A DNA stretch of 64,000 nt from Kangiellaceae bacterium (GTDB taxonomy: Bacteria; Pseudomonadota; Gammaproteobacteria; Enterobacterales; Kangiellaceae), in contig JAHRVB010000037.1 in NCBI GenBank assembly GCA_019090895.1, positions 1-64,000 on the forward strand, read 5' to 3'. A program made the translations under genes and the position numbers. A model generated the notes under the pieces. That model was not told the origin of the DNA and ran no database searches. It was given only the letters and a program-made list of their open reading frames with translations. Below, one piece after another: positions 23,476-32,277 of this stretch (position 1 is the first letter of the stretch; each line of letters begins with the position of its first letter).

Positions 23476-24477
23476 ATGGCCAAAGTTTCAGTAATCATGC
23501 CCGTCTATAACATGGAAAAATATGTTAAAGCCTCAGTGCAGTCAGTCCTGAATCAGAGCTATCGTGATTTTGAGTTGATTGTTGTTGACGATGGATCCAG
23601 CGATTCCTCCGTGAAAATTTGCCTCTCTATGAAAGATCCAAGAATACGCATTCTTCGTCAAAAGAATAGAGGCTTAGCTGGCGCGAGAAATACAGGTATA
23701 CGGTTTGCCAAAGGCGAGTATATCGCGTTTCTTGATTCTGATGACCTTTGGGCAAAAGACAAACTCGCATGGCACGTCGATCATCTTGACAATAAATCTC
23801 GCGTTGGGGTGAGCTTTAGCCAATCGAGTCTAATCGATGAAGAGGGGATCCCATTAGGGATTGCGCAACTACCCAAACTTAAGGATATTAACTTCAAAGA
23901 CATAATCTGTCGCAACCCAATTGGCAATGGTTCTGCGCCTGTGATTAGAAAATCAGTTCTCGAAAGATCAAGTTATTGCCGCTATCACAAGGGGGTTGCT
24001 GAGGTGCAGTATTTTGATGAAGAATTTAGGCAGTCGGAAGACATCGAGTTCTGGCTTCGAATTGCAATTCATTCAGAACTCAGATTCGAAGGCATAGCAA
24101 AATGCCTGACTTACTATCGAATTAATGATTCTGGCTTGTCCGCTAACTTAAGCAAACAACTGAACTCATGGCAGCAGGCAATGGACAAACTTGCATTAAT
24201 GGCGCCTAAACGAATCTATCGATGGAAAAAACTGGCGGGGGCCTACCAGCTTCGATACTTAGCTAGGCGAGCAGTTAGAAATCAACAACCTTCACTTGCG
24301 CTCAAATTAATTATGCGAGCATTGACGACGGATCGATCAATTTTGATTGAAGAACCAAAAAAGACTGTCGAAACATTTCTTTCTTCATTGTTGTTAAGTG
24401 TGCTACCCAAATTTATCTATAGCGCTATCGAAAGCAGCTACCTCTTCTTTGCCCGATATTCGAGTCCGACTCGATAA
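23476..24477 (+). CDS. GT2 family glycosyltransferase
   Basis: 333 residues. The GT-A domain (about 1-230) has VSVIMPVYNMEKYV, VVDDGSSDSS and the metal-binding FLDSDDLW. The tail (about 235-330) is basic and helical with a final hydrophobic stretch that may touch the membrane. It would transfer a sugar from a nucleotide donor to the lipid-linked exopolysaccharide intermediate. With the GT2-GT4 fusion and the WecG module it brings the predicted number of sugar-adding activities to at least four plus the priming step. It has a sigma-54-type promoter of its own. Confidence 0.9.
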   Translation: MAKVSVIMPVYNMEKYVKASVQSVLNQSYRDFELIVVDDGSSDSSVKICLSMKDPRIRILRQKNRGLAGARNTGIRFAKGEYIAFLDSDDLWAKDKLAWHVDHLDNKSRVGVSFSQSSLIDEEGIPLGIAQLPKLKDINFKDIICRNPIGNGSAPVIRKSVLERSSYCRYHKGVAEVQYFDEEFRQSEDIEFWLRIAIHSELRFEGIAKCLTYYRINDSGLSANLSKQLNSWQQAMDKLALMAPKRIYRWKKLAGAYQLRYLARRAVRNQQPSLALKLIMRALTTDRSILIEEPKKTVETFLSSLLLSVLPKFIYSAIESSYLFFARYSSPTR

Positions 24478-24572
24478 TCAAAAGCTAAGGTAACGTAACG
24501 TAACGTAATTAGAGCCGATTTAACCAGCGGCTCGTTAGTGGCCACATCAACGACTTAGGAAAGGTGTTTATC

Positions 24573-25136
24573 ATGATTAGTCAATTCTGTAGCGGTTATA
24601 AGCGAGTCTATACCTTATCGAAATTGCTCGTCAGTTTAACTTCTGTGATTCTATTCTCAGGATGCCATGGAGCGGTATTTAATCAGGTAGACCATTCAAC
24701 ACGAAATGTACTGACGTGGATTGGTGCCCCTGTCAAAAAAGTCGTTCTCTTTAAGGGGCCTCCTACAGAAGTTTATTACTTAGGCGCCCACGAAATTTCA
24801 TTGACTACTACGGAGTATTGGACACCTGAACTCGATCGATTCACGTCACTTTATCGCCCTTACGCTGCGCCAGTGAACCATCAAGTTTCTCGTCCAGAAG
24901 TTGAGCAAGTTTATCGCGAGAAAAATGCAGAAGGTATTTGGTTGCTAGTTTACCAAACACCATTAAGAAAACACAAAAAAGGAATTAGAGAATGTACTGA
25001 ATTCTATTTAGTCGATTATCAAGGGCAAGTATCACATGCCGGCTATATGGGCAGTCTCATCGGCGACCAACGACACTGCCCTCTACCTATTAGGAATTCA
25101 AAAATAATTCCCTCCGAGAGAAAGCTCGAAGGCTAG
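24573..25136 (+). CDS. Small lipoprotein of unknown function
   Basis: 187 residues. A lipobox at LFSGC (Cys31) follows a hydrophobic segment, so it should be a membrane-anchored lipoprotein. The rest is about 150 residues with alternating short hydrophobic strands (KKVVLFKGPPTEVYYLGAHE, GIWLLVYQTP, GQVSHAGYMGSLIG) and no family I recognise. The ATG at 24573 follows AGGAAAGG; a GTG three codons earlier overlaps that ribosome binding site and is less likely. It is the last gene on the plus strand of the exopolysaccharide-associated block, 95 bp after the GT2 gene; the gap holds a GTAAC tandem pentamer. Confidence 0.7.
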   Translation: MISQFCSGYKRVYTLSKLLVSLTSVILFSGCHGAVFNQVDHSTRNVLTWIGAPVKKVVLFKGPPTEVYYLGAHEISLTTTEYWTPELDRFTSLYRPYAAPVNHQVSRPEVEQVYREKNAEGIWLLVYQTPLRKHKKGIRECTEFYLVDYQGQVSHAGYMGSLIGDQRHCPLPIRNSKIIPSERKLEG

Positions 25137-25179
25137 TGATTAAAATCTCACTAACTTGCGCTAACTCTCACTTACTTAG

Positions 25180-26994
25180 CTAGTTAGTTTCTGTTTCAAT
25201 ATCTAGAGAATTCTGATTGTCTAGCGATGCATCAGAGCTCTCTAGTCGGCCTTCAATTCTTTCTGTTGGCAATTCAACAGAAACGCTTCTTTGTTCATTG
25301 GTGAGTTGCCCTTGATTCGAGCGAGTTTCTTGATTGACCTGAAAGATAGTCCCCGCTGATGCAAGGTCTTTATCATTCACACTAGCAATAGTTTCTCTGT
25401 TACCCAAAAACTCTTTCATTTCCGAAGTAATTTTATCGAGGTCATCGTCGGCTTTGTGTAATTCAAGAATTCGGCGATAATTCTCTAAGTTATTTGAACC
25501 ACTTTCTGCAAAGCAACTGGTAACCAGCCGACTGGTCAAAATCCACGGCGTTAGACTAGAACGAACCACAACATTTTCAGACCGAGTACTATCGTGTATT
25601 CCAGTACCCGTACTCACTTTTGATTCAGAGTAGGTACCATGACATTGGAAATAAACTATCAATGATTCAAAATGCATTTCTGACCAAAATACTCTGGCCG
25701 CATTGCTAATGATTTGTCCAAAGACCCAAATGATTAATGGATATATCAATGCATCTATCGCCGGTATCATTGCATTTTGAATTTGAGTAACGGGTTCAAT
25801 TGCCAAGTAAAATAGTAACGCTGCAATGGCCAACAACGACTCACCTATAATCGTTCCTCCGATTCTTAGTGACTTAAATAAAGGCGTTATTGGAAGACTC
25901 TTATAAACCGGTTGAGTCTCTTGAACCATCTCGCCTGAAAATTTCCCCTTGTCGTTACTTCCCTGCTCGACCAATCTTGCGTCGAAATCCCTATAAACTC
26001 GGTTAGGAATCTCTTTGTATCGGCGATTCGCCATCACCATATTCTCAAAGTTAATAAAGATTTCTTGCGGGTGAATACTCTCTTGCCAATTGGTTCTAAA
26101 TTCTGAAACATCTGTTTGGGGATTGGCTAATTTTGCTCTTAAATAGGTCAGTGAAAGACCATAAATTGTTGCTACGGCGGCGAGCAGAGTGATAAACGCG
26201 ATATAACTTCCTGCAGACAACGGCAGTTCAGGCAAATTGACTACATTATGATGCAGATAACTTAAGCCTACGGGTGCCAAAATAGAAAATACCACCATCA
26301 ATACTACACCTTTTGAACCTGCGGGTTGTACAGAAGCACCCAACAATCGTTTGAGCGGTGAGCGGCGTATGCTCCAGACAATAAACAAATATCCAGCCAG
26401 TATAATACTTAACCAGTCTAAAACGGGTGTATTGCTGATCTCAGTTAACCCCGTACTGCCAGAAAACCAGGCTAAACCATAACAAAGGAATGCCAGTAAA
26501 CTGTAGATCATACCTGCACCCAGTTTTTGGGCCAGATTTCTAATGGGATATGGCATAAATAATAATCGCGGCATCAATGTATGTAACATTCTTGCAAGCC
26601 ATCCAGTAGGCTCTACAAACGTTGTATTTTTACGACCCATTAACATTTGTTCAAGATTCTTATCACCGTAAGCGATAAAGGGTTCTTTCACATGTGATTC
26701 ACTCTTTCCTTCATTTTTCGCGAGGCTTGCTGGAACACCTCGTCCAACGTAAAAACGCATGACCTTAAACAAACCTCTACCCGTTGCAATCACTCCGTTG
26801 CTTAACAACAAAATACCGATCCCTAAAGATAACCAACCGGCGATTTTAGCACCACTTGCGACTAAGTCCTTCACTGCAAACAGCGCAATGACTCCCAAGA
26901 CCGTGACAAAAAGTCCACGTATTGTTAAAACGAACCCTTCGAATTTAAAGGGATTTTTTATACCAAGTGTGTCCGAGCCGTATTCAAAAGCCAT
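25180..26994 (-). CDS. Large membrane protein of unknown function
   Basis: 604 residues, about eight hydrophobic segments: two near the N-terminus (about 24-42, 48-70), four in 157-282 and two in 375-430, followed by a soluble ~165-residue Ser/Glu/Asn-rich tail. I recognise no domain. A conserved-looking region FINFENMVMANRRYKEIPNRVYRDFD (about 315-340) lies in the large central loop. It is 65 bp after the GST gene on the same strand; the gap is T-rich. It could be a sensory or transport protein; nothing in the sequence decides. Confidence 0.75.
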   Translation of the reverse strand: MAFEYGSDTLGIKNPFKFEGFVLTIRGLFVTVLGVIALFAVKDLVASGAKIAGWLSLGIGILLLSNGVIATGRGLFKVMRFYVGRGVPASLAKNEGKSESHVKEPFIAYGDKNLEQMLMGRKNTTFVEPTGWLARMLHTLMPRLLFMPYPIRNLAQKLGAGMIYSLLAFLCYGLAWFSGSTGLTEISNTPVLDWLSIILAGYLFIVWSIRRSPLKRLLGASVQPAGSKGVVLMVVFSILAPVGLSYLHHNVVNLPELPLSAGSYIAFITLLAAVATIYGLSLTYLRAKLANPQTDVSEFRTNWQESIHPQEIFINFENMVMANRRYKEIPNRVYRDFDARLVEQGSNDKGKFSGEMVQETQPVYKSLPITPLFKSLRIGGTIIGESLLAIAALLFYLAIEPVTQIQNAMIPAIDALIYPLIIWVFGQIISNAARVFWSEMHFESLIVYFQCHGTYSESKVSTGTGIHDSTRSENVVVRSSLTPWILTSRLVTSCFAESGSNNLENYRRILELHKADDDLDKITSEMKEFLGNRETIASVNDKDLASAGTIFQVNQETRSNQGQLTNEQRSVSVELPTERIEGRLESSDASLDNQNSLDIETETN

Positions 26995-27059
26995 TTTGTT
27001 TCCTTATTATTTTTTTGCTATTTGTTTCTTATATTTTGTATTTATTGAGAGTTGTCAGA

Positions 27060-27731
27060 TTATTTTCCTAATTGGTAGGGTAACCCTTTTTTGAGTGCCG
27101 TCTGGTAGCTTGGCATTGCATGGATTGTTTCTAAGAATTTATTCAAATTAGGATATTTTTCTGACATATTTGTTCGAGCAGCAGCAGCCTCAATCGAAAA
27201 ACTCATCATAAAATCAGCGCCTGTTAGTTCATTCCCCGCAAACCACTTCGACTCTTGTAATTCTTGCTCAAGAAATTCCAAATGAGTTTTTACGTTGGGT
27301 GTAATAAAGCTGCTAAACGTTTTGTCCGCTATTTTTCTGGCTACGATTTTTGCTAAGAAAAACATAGGGGCTTCTTTAATTTTGTTAAAGATTAAACTCA
27401 ATAACATGAACGGCATGATCGATCCTTCCGCATAGTGCATTCTTTCACGGTACTTTAAATACTCTTTAGTATTACGTGGTGGAACCAAATTTCCCTCGCC
27501 ATAAGTATTTATCAAATATTCCACAATTGCCGCAGACTCCGCGACACAGAGATCTCCATCGGTTATCACCGGTGATTTTCCAAGTGGGTGTATTTTTTTA
27601 AGCTCTGCTGGCGCTAACATGGTTTTGCTATCTCGATGATAGTGTTTGATTTCGTACTGCAAACCAAGTTCTTCCAGCAACCACAAGATTCGCTGTGCCC
27701 TCGAATTCTCCAAATAATGCAATGTAATCAT
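27060..27731 (-). CDS. Glutathione S-transferase
   Basis: 223 residues with the two-domain GST layout. The thioredoxin-like N-terminal part (1 to about 80) has MITLHYLENSRAQRILWLLEELGLQYE and the glutathione-binding ESAAIVEYL (about 66-74, Glu-Ser contact to the gamma-glutamyl group). The all-helical C-terminal domain contains GNELTGADFMMSFSIEA with the conserved N-capping Asp. It resembles the group often annotated GstA-like or GST3. It would conjugate or reduce electrophiles in the cytoplasm. The substrate is unknown. It lies 107 bp after the cystathionine beta-synthase-like gene; a shared thiol metabolism theme is possible. Confidence 0.9.
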   Translation of the reverse strand: MITLHYLENSRAQRILWLLEELGLQYEIKHYHRDSKTMLAPAELKKIHPLGKSPVITDGDLCVAESAAIVEYLINTYGEGNLVPPRNTKEYLKYRERMHYAEGSIMPFMLLSLIFNKIKEAPMFFLAKIVARKIADKTFSSFITPNVKTHLEFLEQELQESKWFAGNELTGADFMMSFSIEAAAARTNMSEKYPNLNKFLETIHAMPSYQTALKKGLPYQLGK

Positions 27732-27838
27732 TTTATTTACCTATTAATCCAAATCATTTTTTACTAAGTTACTTCGAAATTTTTTGACACTAAATGAAAT
27801 TGAGTTTTGCTATGCCGTTTCGATTGAATTCTAATTTT

Positions 27839-28786
27839 TTAAAATCCGTTTTCTTTACGCCAGTCTTCATCAACAAATTTAGTGAGATAATTACGGATTC
27901 CATCGGGTAAAATCACCACACAATTCTGACCCTCTTTTAGTGCAGGTGCCTGTTGCATCATCGCCATCATAGCCGAACCTGAAGAGCCGCCAACAAGTAA
28001 ACCTTCTTCTTTCATCAATTGTCGAGCAAATTTGAACGAATCGCTATCATTCGTTTTGACCCACTGGTCGACTAATTCACGGTTCAAGACATCGGGAATA
28101 AAATCATAACCTATCCCTTCAACATGATAAGATTTAATTTCCTCTGGTCCTGCCAACAAAGAGCCTTCAGGATCTGCACCGACAATGACTGCGTTTGGAT
28201 ATACTTCTTTAATTCGCGTCGCTATGCCTGTTAACGTGCCGCCGGTCCCAACGCCAATCACTACCATATCGACATCTCCATCCAGATCATCAATTATTTC
28301 TTGACCGGTGCCTAAACAATGAGCACTGGGGTTAGATGGGTTTGAATATTGGTCGAGAATATGCGCGTTTGGCAGTTCCTTTTGCAGGTTCTTTGCTATT
28401 TCTATGTGGGAGTCGGGATCATCCCAAGCGGCTTCGGTGGGAGTTCTAATGATTTCGGCGCCTAACGCTTCGAGTACCACTTGCTTTTCGCGGCTCATCT
28501 TCTCAGGCATAGTAATTACAATTTTGTAACCGAGCGCAGCACCCGCTAACGCCATTCCTATACCTGTGTTACCGCTGGTCGCTTCGATTAATGTATCGCC
28601 CCGTTTAATACGACCTGACTTTTCTGCGTCTAGAATCATTTGTCGAGCAATACGATCTTTGGTTGAGCCCCCAGGATTCATAAATTCACACTTCGCGTAA
28701 ACATTGCACGCTAAGGACTCAGCCATGCGATTTAATTTCACCAAAGGTGTATTACCTATAGTCTCGACAATATTGTTATAGCTCAT
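27839..28786 (-). CDS. Cystathionine beta-synthase-like PLP enzyme, core only
   Basis: 315 residues, fold-type II PLP enzyme. PLP lysine is Lys43 in NPGGSTKDRIA, followed by TSGNTGIG and GVGTGGTLTG phosphate-binding loops. Several stretches are typical of cystathionine beta-synthase rather than cysteine synthase: MPEKMSREK, HILDQYSNPSNP, DPEGSLLAGPEE, EGIGYDFIPDVLNR and PDGIRNYLTKF. The C-terminal CBS-domain pair of eukaryotic enzymes is absent. It would condense homocysteine and serine (EC 4.2.1.22), but an O-acetylserine-using activity cannot be excluded. No cystathionine gamma-lyase lies beside it in this window. Confidence 0.85.
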   Translation of the reverse strand: MSYNNIVETIGNTPLVKLNRMAESLACNVYAKCEFMNPGGSTKDRIARQMILDAEKSGRIKRGDTLIEATSGNTGIGMALAGAALGYKIVITMPEKMSREKQVVLEALGAEIIRTPTEAAWDDPDSHIEIAKNLQKELPNAHILDQYSNPSNPSAHCLGTGQEIIDDLDGDVDMVVIGVGTGGTLTGIATRIKEVYPNAVIVGADPEGSLLAGPEEIKSYHVEGIGYDFIPDVLNRELVDQWVKTNDSDSFKFARQLMKEEGLLVGGSSGSAMMAMMQQAPALKEGQNCVVILPDGIRNYLTKFVDEDWRKENGF

Positions 28787-29054
28787 GGAAATATCCTGTA
28801 TTCAAATTTGATGTGTATTTTATATGGCAGAAATCAGTCACAGCAAGACAATCTTACCGAAAACCGATTTTCTTTTGTATTTAAAGAATCAAATCTGCAC
28901 TCAAAAATAGATTCCTTAAGTCGTTGATAAAACAATGAAAGGTCTACATAAGGCACATCATAAGCTTGTATACTCCCGTATTTAGTACTTCTTAGGCCAA
29001 AAACATATGTTGAATTAACAAAAATAAGCTTGCTATTTGGATTTGTCATTCTAT

Positions 29055-29086
29055 AATGACGATTCGTCACGTGACGGTTCGTCATT
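29055..29086. promoter_or_regulatory. Duplicated palindromic operator upstream of tetR
   Basis: A 32-bp inverted repeat with two mismatches, centred on CAC/GTG at 29070/29071. Each half is itself a palindrome: TGACG-ATT-CGTCA and TGACG-GTT-CGTCA. Two TetR dimers could bind side by side. It ends 28 bp before the tetR ATG, in the position for autorepression and control of the downstream pump operon. The rest of 28787-29114 shows no other feature and no credible gene. Confidence 0.75.
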
Positions 29087-29114
29087 TATAACGTATCGAG
29101 ATTGAAAATAAAGT

Positions 29115-29867
29115 ATGAGCCCTAGAAGTATTAGTGAATTAGAATTTCAACAGCGCGAAACAGAGCTAATCACACTCGCCCGTAAGTTAGCTGAAGAACA
29201 CTGCCTAACGACTCTAACCATTGATAAGTTAGTCGCTGAGTCTCGCTATTCCAAGGGCACGATCTATAAGCACTTCTTAGGTAAAGAAGATTTGTTGATG
29301 GCTATCTGCAATACCTGCGTCAATGAAATTCAGGAAATATTTGCGCAGGCGTTAAAGTTTAAAGGTAATAGCCGAGAACGAATTATTGCGGTGATGGTTT
29401 CTTACGTGATTTGGTCTAAATTACATCCCTCTCAACTGTTTATGGTGCTTTCGGCTCATTCTCCTAGCGTGTCTGCGTGTTGTTCAGACTCTCGCAACGA
29501 CACTCACGCGGAAAGAGAAAGCTGTTTAATGGCAATGATGAACAAAGAAATAGAAAAAGCGGTCAATGCTGGCGATTTGTCCCTCTCAGAATATATGACG
29601 CTAGACCAAGTAACTTTCGCATTATGGTCTGCTTCATGGGGCGCGATGGCGCTGATTATGAGCAAAGGAGATTCGGTTAAATTAGGACCGATGGTATTAG
29701 AACGTGAGTCATATACCAATACAAAACTGATTCTTGACGGATTTGGCTGGAAGCCTCTTTCTAACGATTGGGATTACAGTCAGTCCATCAAAAATATTGT
29801 TAATGAATTATTTAAACCCGAAATAGAAACACTTGAACAAATGGGTAACCCATTTGTTTTTGTTTAA
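29115..29867 (+). CDS. TetR family transcriptional regulator
   Basis: 250 residues. The N-terminal HTH (about 15-60: LTTLTIDKLVAESRYSKGTIYKHFLGKEDLL) is the standard TetR DNA-binding domain. The C-terminal helical ligand-binding domain has a cysteine cluster SVSACCSDS near residues 117-125 that could sense a thiol-reactive compound. It is the first gene of a four-gene plus-strand unit with an RND transporter, a LolA-like protein and an outer-membrane barrel. The duplicated palindrome just upstream is its likely operator. Confidence 0.9.
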   Translation: MSPRSISELEFQQRETELITLARKLAEEHCLTTLTIDKLVAESRYSKGTIYKHFLGKEDLLMAICNTCVNEIQEIFAQALKFKGNSRERIIAVMVSYVIWSKLHPSQLFMVLSAHSPSVSACCSDSRNDTHAERESCLMAMMNKEIEKAVNAGDLSLSEYMTLDQVTFALWSASWGAMALIMSKGDSVKLGPMVLERESYTNTKLILDGFGWKPLSNDWDYSQSIKNIVNELFKPEIETLEQMGNPFVFV

Positions 29868-29905
29868 TAGATGGCTCAATATTCTCAGCTAAGAGAACTC
29901 AAATT

Positions 29906-32260
29906 ATGAATAATTTCTCAAATAAAATCATCAATGCTAAATGGCTTGTACTAATAGCCACTCTCCTATTTGTAGGCGCTGCGGGTTATGGCGCTCAATT
30001 TATGACATTTAAGAGTGACTACAAAGTCTTCTTTGCCGAAGATAACAAGCAGCTTAATGATTTCCAAGATCTTCAAAAAATCTATAGTAAAAGTGATAAC
30101 GTTGCAGTCATTGTTGCACCTAAGAATGGCAACGTATTCACCAAAGAAGCGTTAACAGCGATTTGGGAGTTAACCAATGAAGCTTGGTTAATCACCTATA
30201 ATTCTAGAGTCGACTCAATCTCCAACTTCCAATACAGCTACGCCGAAGAAGATGACTTGATGATTGAGGATCTGATTCTTGAAGCGGATGATTTGGACGA
30301 GCAAAGTATTGCTAGAACCAAAAGAGTTGCGCTTTCTGAACCACTTTTGCAAAAGAAACTAATTGCGCCCAATGGCGATTCAGCAGTGGTGAACATTACC
30401 ATCCGCTTGCCCGGCATAGACAAAACTAAAGAGGTACCCATAGTTGCCGAAGCCGCTCGGGCATTGCGAGACAAATATAAAGCAAAATATCCTGAAATCG
30501 ATTTTATGCTATCGGGCATGATTATGATGAATGTGAGTTTCCCTGAAGCATCCAAAGCGGATAGCAGCATCCTTATTCCAGTTATGTTTTTGGTGGTTGT
30601 TATTACTGTTTTTGGGTTGCTTCGCTCCGTGACCGGAACTATTGCGACTGTCGCTGTAATTCTTACCAGCATTATCGCCACTATGGGAATATGGGGTTGG
30701 ACCGGTGGCTATTTAACTGGGCCATCGGCTGGCTCTCCTGTGATGATCTTGACTTTAGCTGTCGCAGATTGTGTCCATTTGTTATCGACCTTTTACTACA
30801 ACATGCGCCATGGCATGGAAAAAAGAGATGCCTTGGTAGATAGTATCAGAGTTAATTTTCAGCCAATATTTCTTACTAGTTTAACCACTGCCATCGGCTT
30901 TTTAACCATGAATTTTTCCGATGCTCCTCCGTTTGCTGATTTAGGAAACATGGTAGCAATAGGTGTAACTCTAGCATTTGTATTCTCGATCACTATTTTC
31001 CCAGCCGTAATGATGTTGCTGCCAGTTCGGATCAAACAGGTAAAGGAAAAAAAGAAAGACTCAATGGAGAAACTAGCTGATTTTGTCATTGGCAACCGTA
31101 AATGGTTATTGCCTGTTTCAACCGTCGTGATTATTGGGCTGTCTTCATTTATCACAAAAAATGAATTAAATGATGATTTTGTTGAATACTTTGATCATAC
31201 GGTTCCATTCCGCCAATCAACTGATTTTATGAAAGAGCATTTATCTGGAATGACAACCATTGAAATTTCGTTTGATTCTAAAAAATCGAGCGGTATCAAT
31301 GATCCAAAATTCTTGAAATTTGTCGATGATTTTTCTCTCTGGCTGAGAGCTCAAGAAGAAACGGATAATGTAAATACAATCACGGATACTTTAAAACGAC
31401 TTAATAGAAACATGCACAGTGATGATCCGAGTTGGTATAAATTGCCTGACGAGCAAGAGTTAGCTGCTCAGTATTTATTACTCTACGAGTTATCCTTGCC
31501 ACAAGGGCTTGATGTTAATAACCAGCTAAATGTTGATAAGTCTTCAACGCGAGTATTGGCTACGTTTAAAAACTTATCTTCGAACGAAACATTAGAAATT
31601 GAGAGTCGAATTAATCAGCATTTCGATTCGTTAAATTCTGAATATGCTATTTTGCTCGCAAGTCCGTCGTTGATGTTTGCTCATATCGGAGCGACTAATA
31701 TCGTCAGTATGTTAAAGGGGTCATCGTTTGCATTAATACTAATTTCGATTTTACTTGGATTTGCGCTTCGTTCGGTTAAATTTGGTTTGATTAGCTTATT
31801 ACCGAACTTAATGCCTGCCGCTATCGCATTTGGTATTTGGGGTTTAGCTGTTGGTGAAGTAGGTCTCGGTTTATCGGTCGTTATGGGCGTGACATTGGGA
31901 ATTATTGTTGATGATACAGTGCATTTCCTGAGCAAATATATTCGCGCTCGCAGAGAGAAAAACTTAAGCTCAGAAGACGCTGTACGTTATAGTTTTGCCA
32001 GTGTAGGCAAGGCACTTTGGGTAACCACTATGGTATTGGTTGCAGGCTTCTCAGTCATGGCAACGTCTAGTTTCAAAGTGAATGCTGATATGGGTTTACT
32101 CACAGCAGTCACTATTTTAATCGCATTGATTGTCGATTTCTTCTTCCTACCACCGTTACTAATGTTATTGAAAAACCCAAGAGACAGGACCAAACTAGCA
32201 CAAGAAGACGAACAGAAAGCTGCAAACACATCGAGTAAACCAGCGTTAGAAAGAAATTAA
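29906..32260 (+). CDS. RND-superfamily (MMPL/HpnN-like) exporter
   Basis: 784 residues, the size and layout of single-subunit MMPL-like RND proteins (12 transmembrane helices in two sets of six, two large periplasmic loops). TM1 is near 13-33. Each half has the internal motif: VADCVHLLSTFYYNMRHGMEKRDA in the first and IVDDTVHFLSKYIRARREKN in the second, with the Asp residues that relay protons. There is no periplasmic adaptor gene beside it. Partners are instead a LolA-like periplasmic protein and an outer-membrane barrel, which suggests transport of a lipid or lipid-like cargo. It starts 38 bp after the TetR gene. Confidence 0.9.
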   Translation: MNNFSNKIINAKWLVLIATLLFVGAAGYGAQFMTFKSDYKVFFAEDNKQLNDFQDLQKIYSKSDNVAVIVAPKNGNVFTKEALTAIWELTNEAWLITYNSRVDSISNFQYSYAEEDDLMIEDLILEADDLDEQSIARTKRVALSEPLLQKKLIAPNGDSAVVNITIRLPGIDKTKEVPIVAEAARALRDKYKAKYPEIDFMLSGMIMMNVSFPEASKADSSILIPVMFLVVVITVFGLLRSVTGTIATVAVILTSIIATMGIWGWTGGYLTGPSAGSPVMILTLAVADCVHLLSTFYYNMRHGMEKRDALVDSIRVNFQPIFLTSLTTAIGFLTMNFSDAPPFADLGNMVAIGVTLAFVFSITIFPAVMMLLPVRIKQVKEKKKDSMEKLADFVIGNRKWLLPVSTVVIIGLSSFITKNELNDDFVEYFDHTVPFRQSTDFMKEHLSGMTTIEISFDSKKSSGINDPKFLKFVDDFSLWLRAQEETDNVNTITDTLKRLNRNMHSDDPSWYKLPDEQELAAQYLLLYELSLPQGLDVNNQLNVDKSSTRVLATFKNLSSNETLEIESRINQHFDSLNSEYAILLASPSLMFAHIGATNIVSMLKGSSFALILISILLGFALRSVKFGLISLLPNLMPAAIAFGIWGLAVGEVGLGLSVVMGVTLGIIVDDTVHFLSKYIRARREKNLSSEDAVRYSFASVGKALWVTTMVLVAGFSVMATSSFKVNADMGLLTAVTILIALIVDFFFLPPLLMLLKNPRDRTKLAQEDEQKAANTSSKPALERN

Positions 32261-32277
32261 TTTCGGAGAATTTTATT

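Noticed and set aside
24490-24508. Tandem GTAAC pentamers as a possible phase-variation repeat
   Set aside because: Only about three copies, in the gap between the GT2 and lipoprotein genes, outside any frame. Too short to call.
28834-29085. 83-codon minus-strand frame between the cystathionine synthase-like and tetR genes
   Set aside because: Its N-terminal part is read through the palindromic tetR operator, it has no ribosome site and no family resemblance. It is best read as regulatory sequence.
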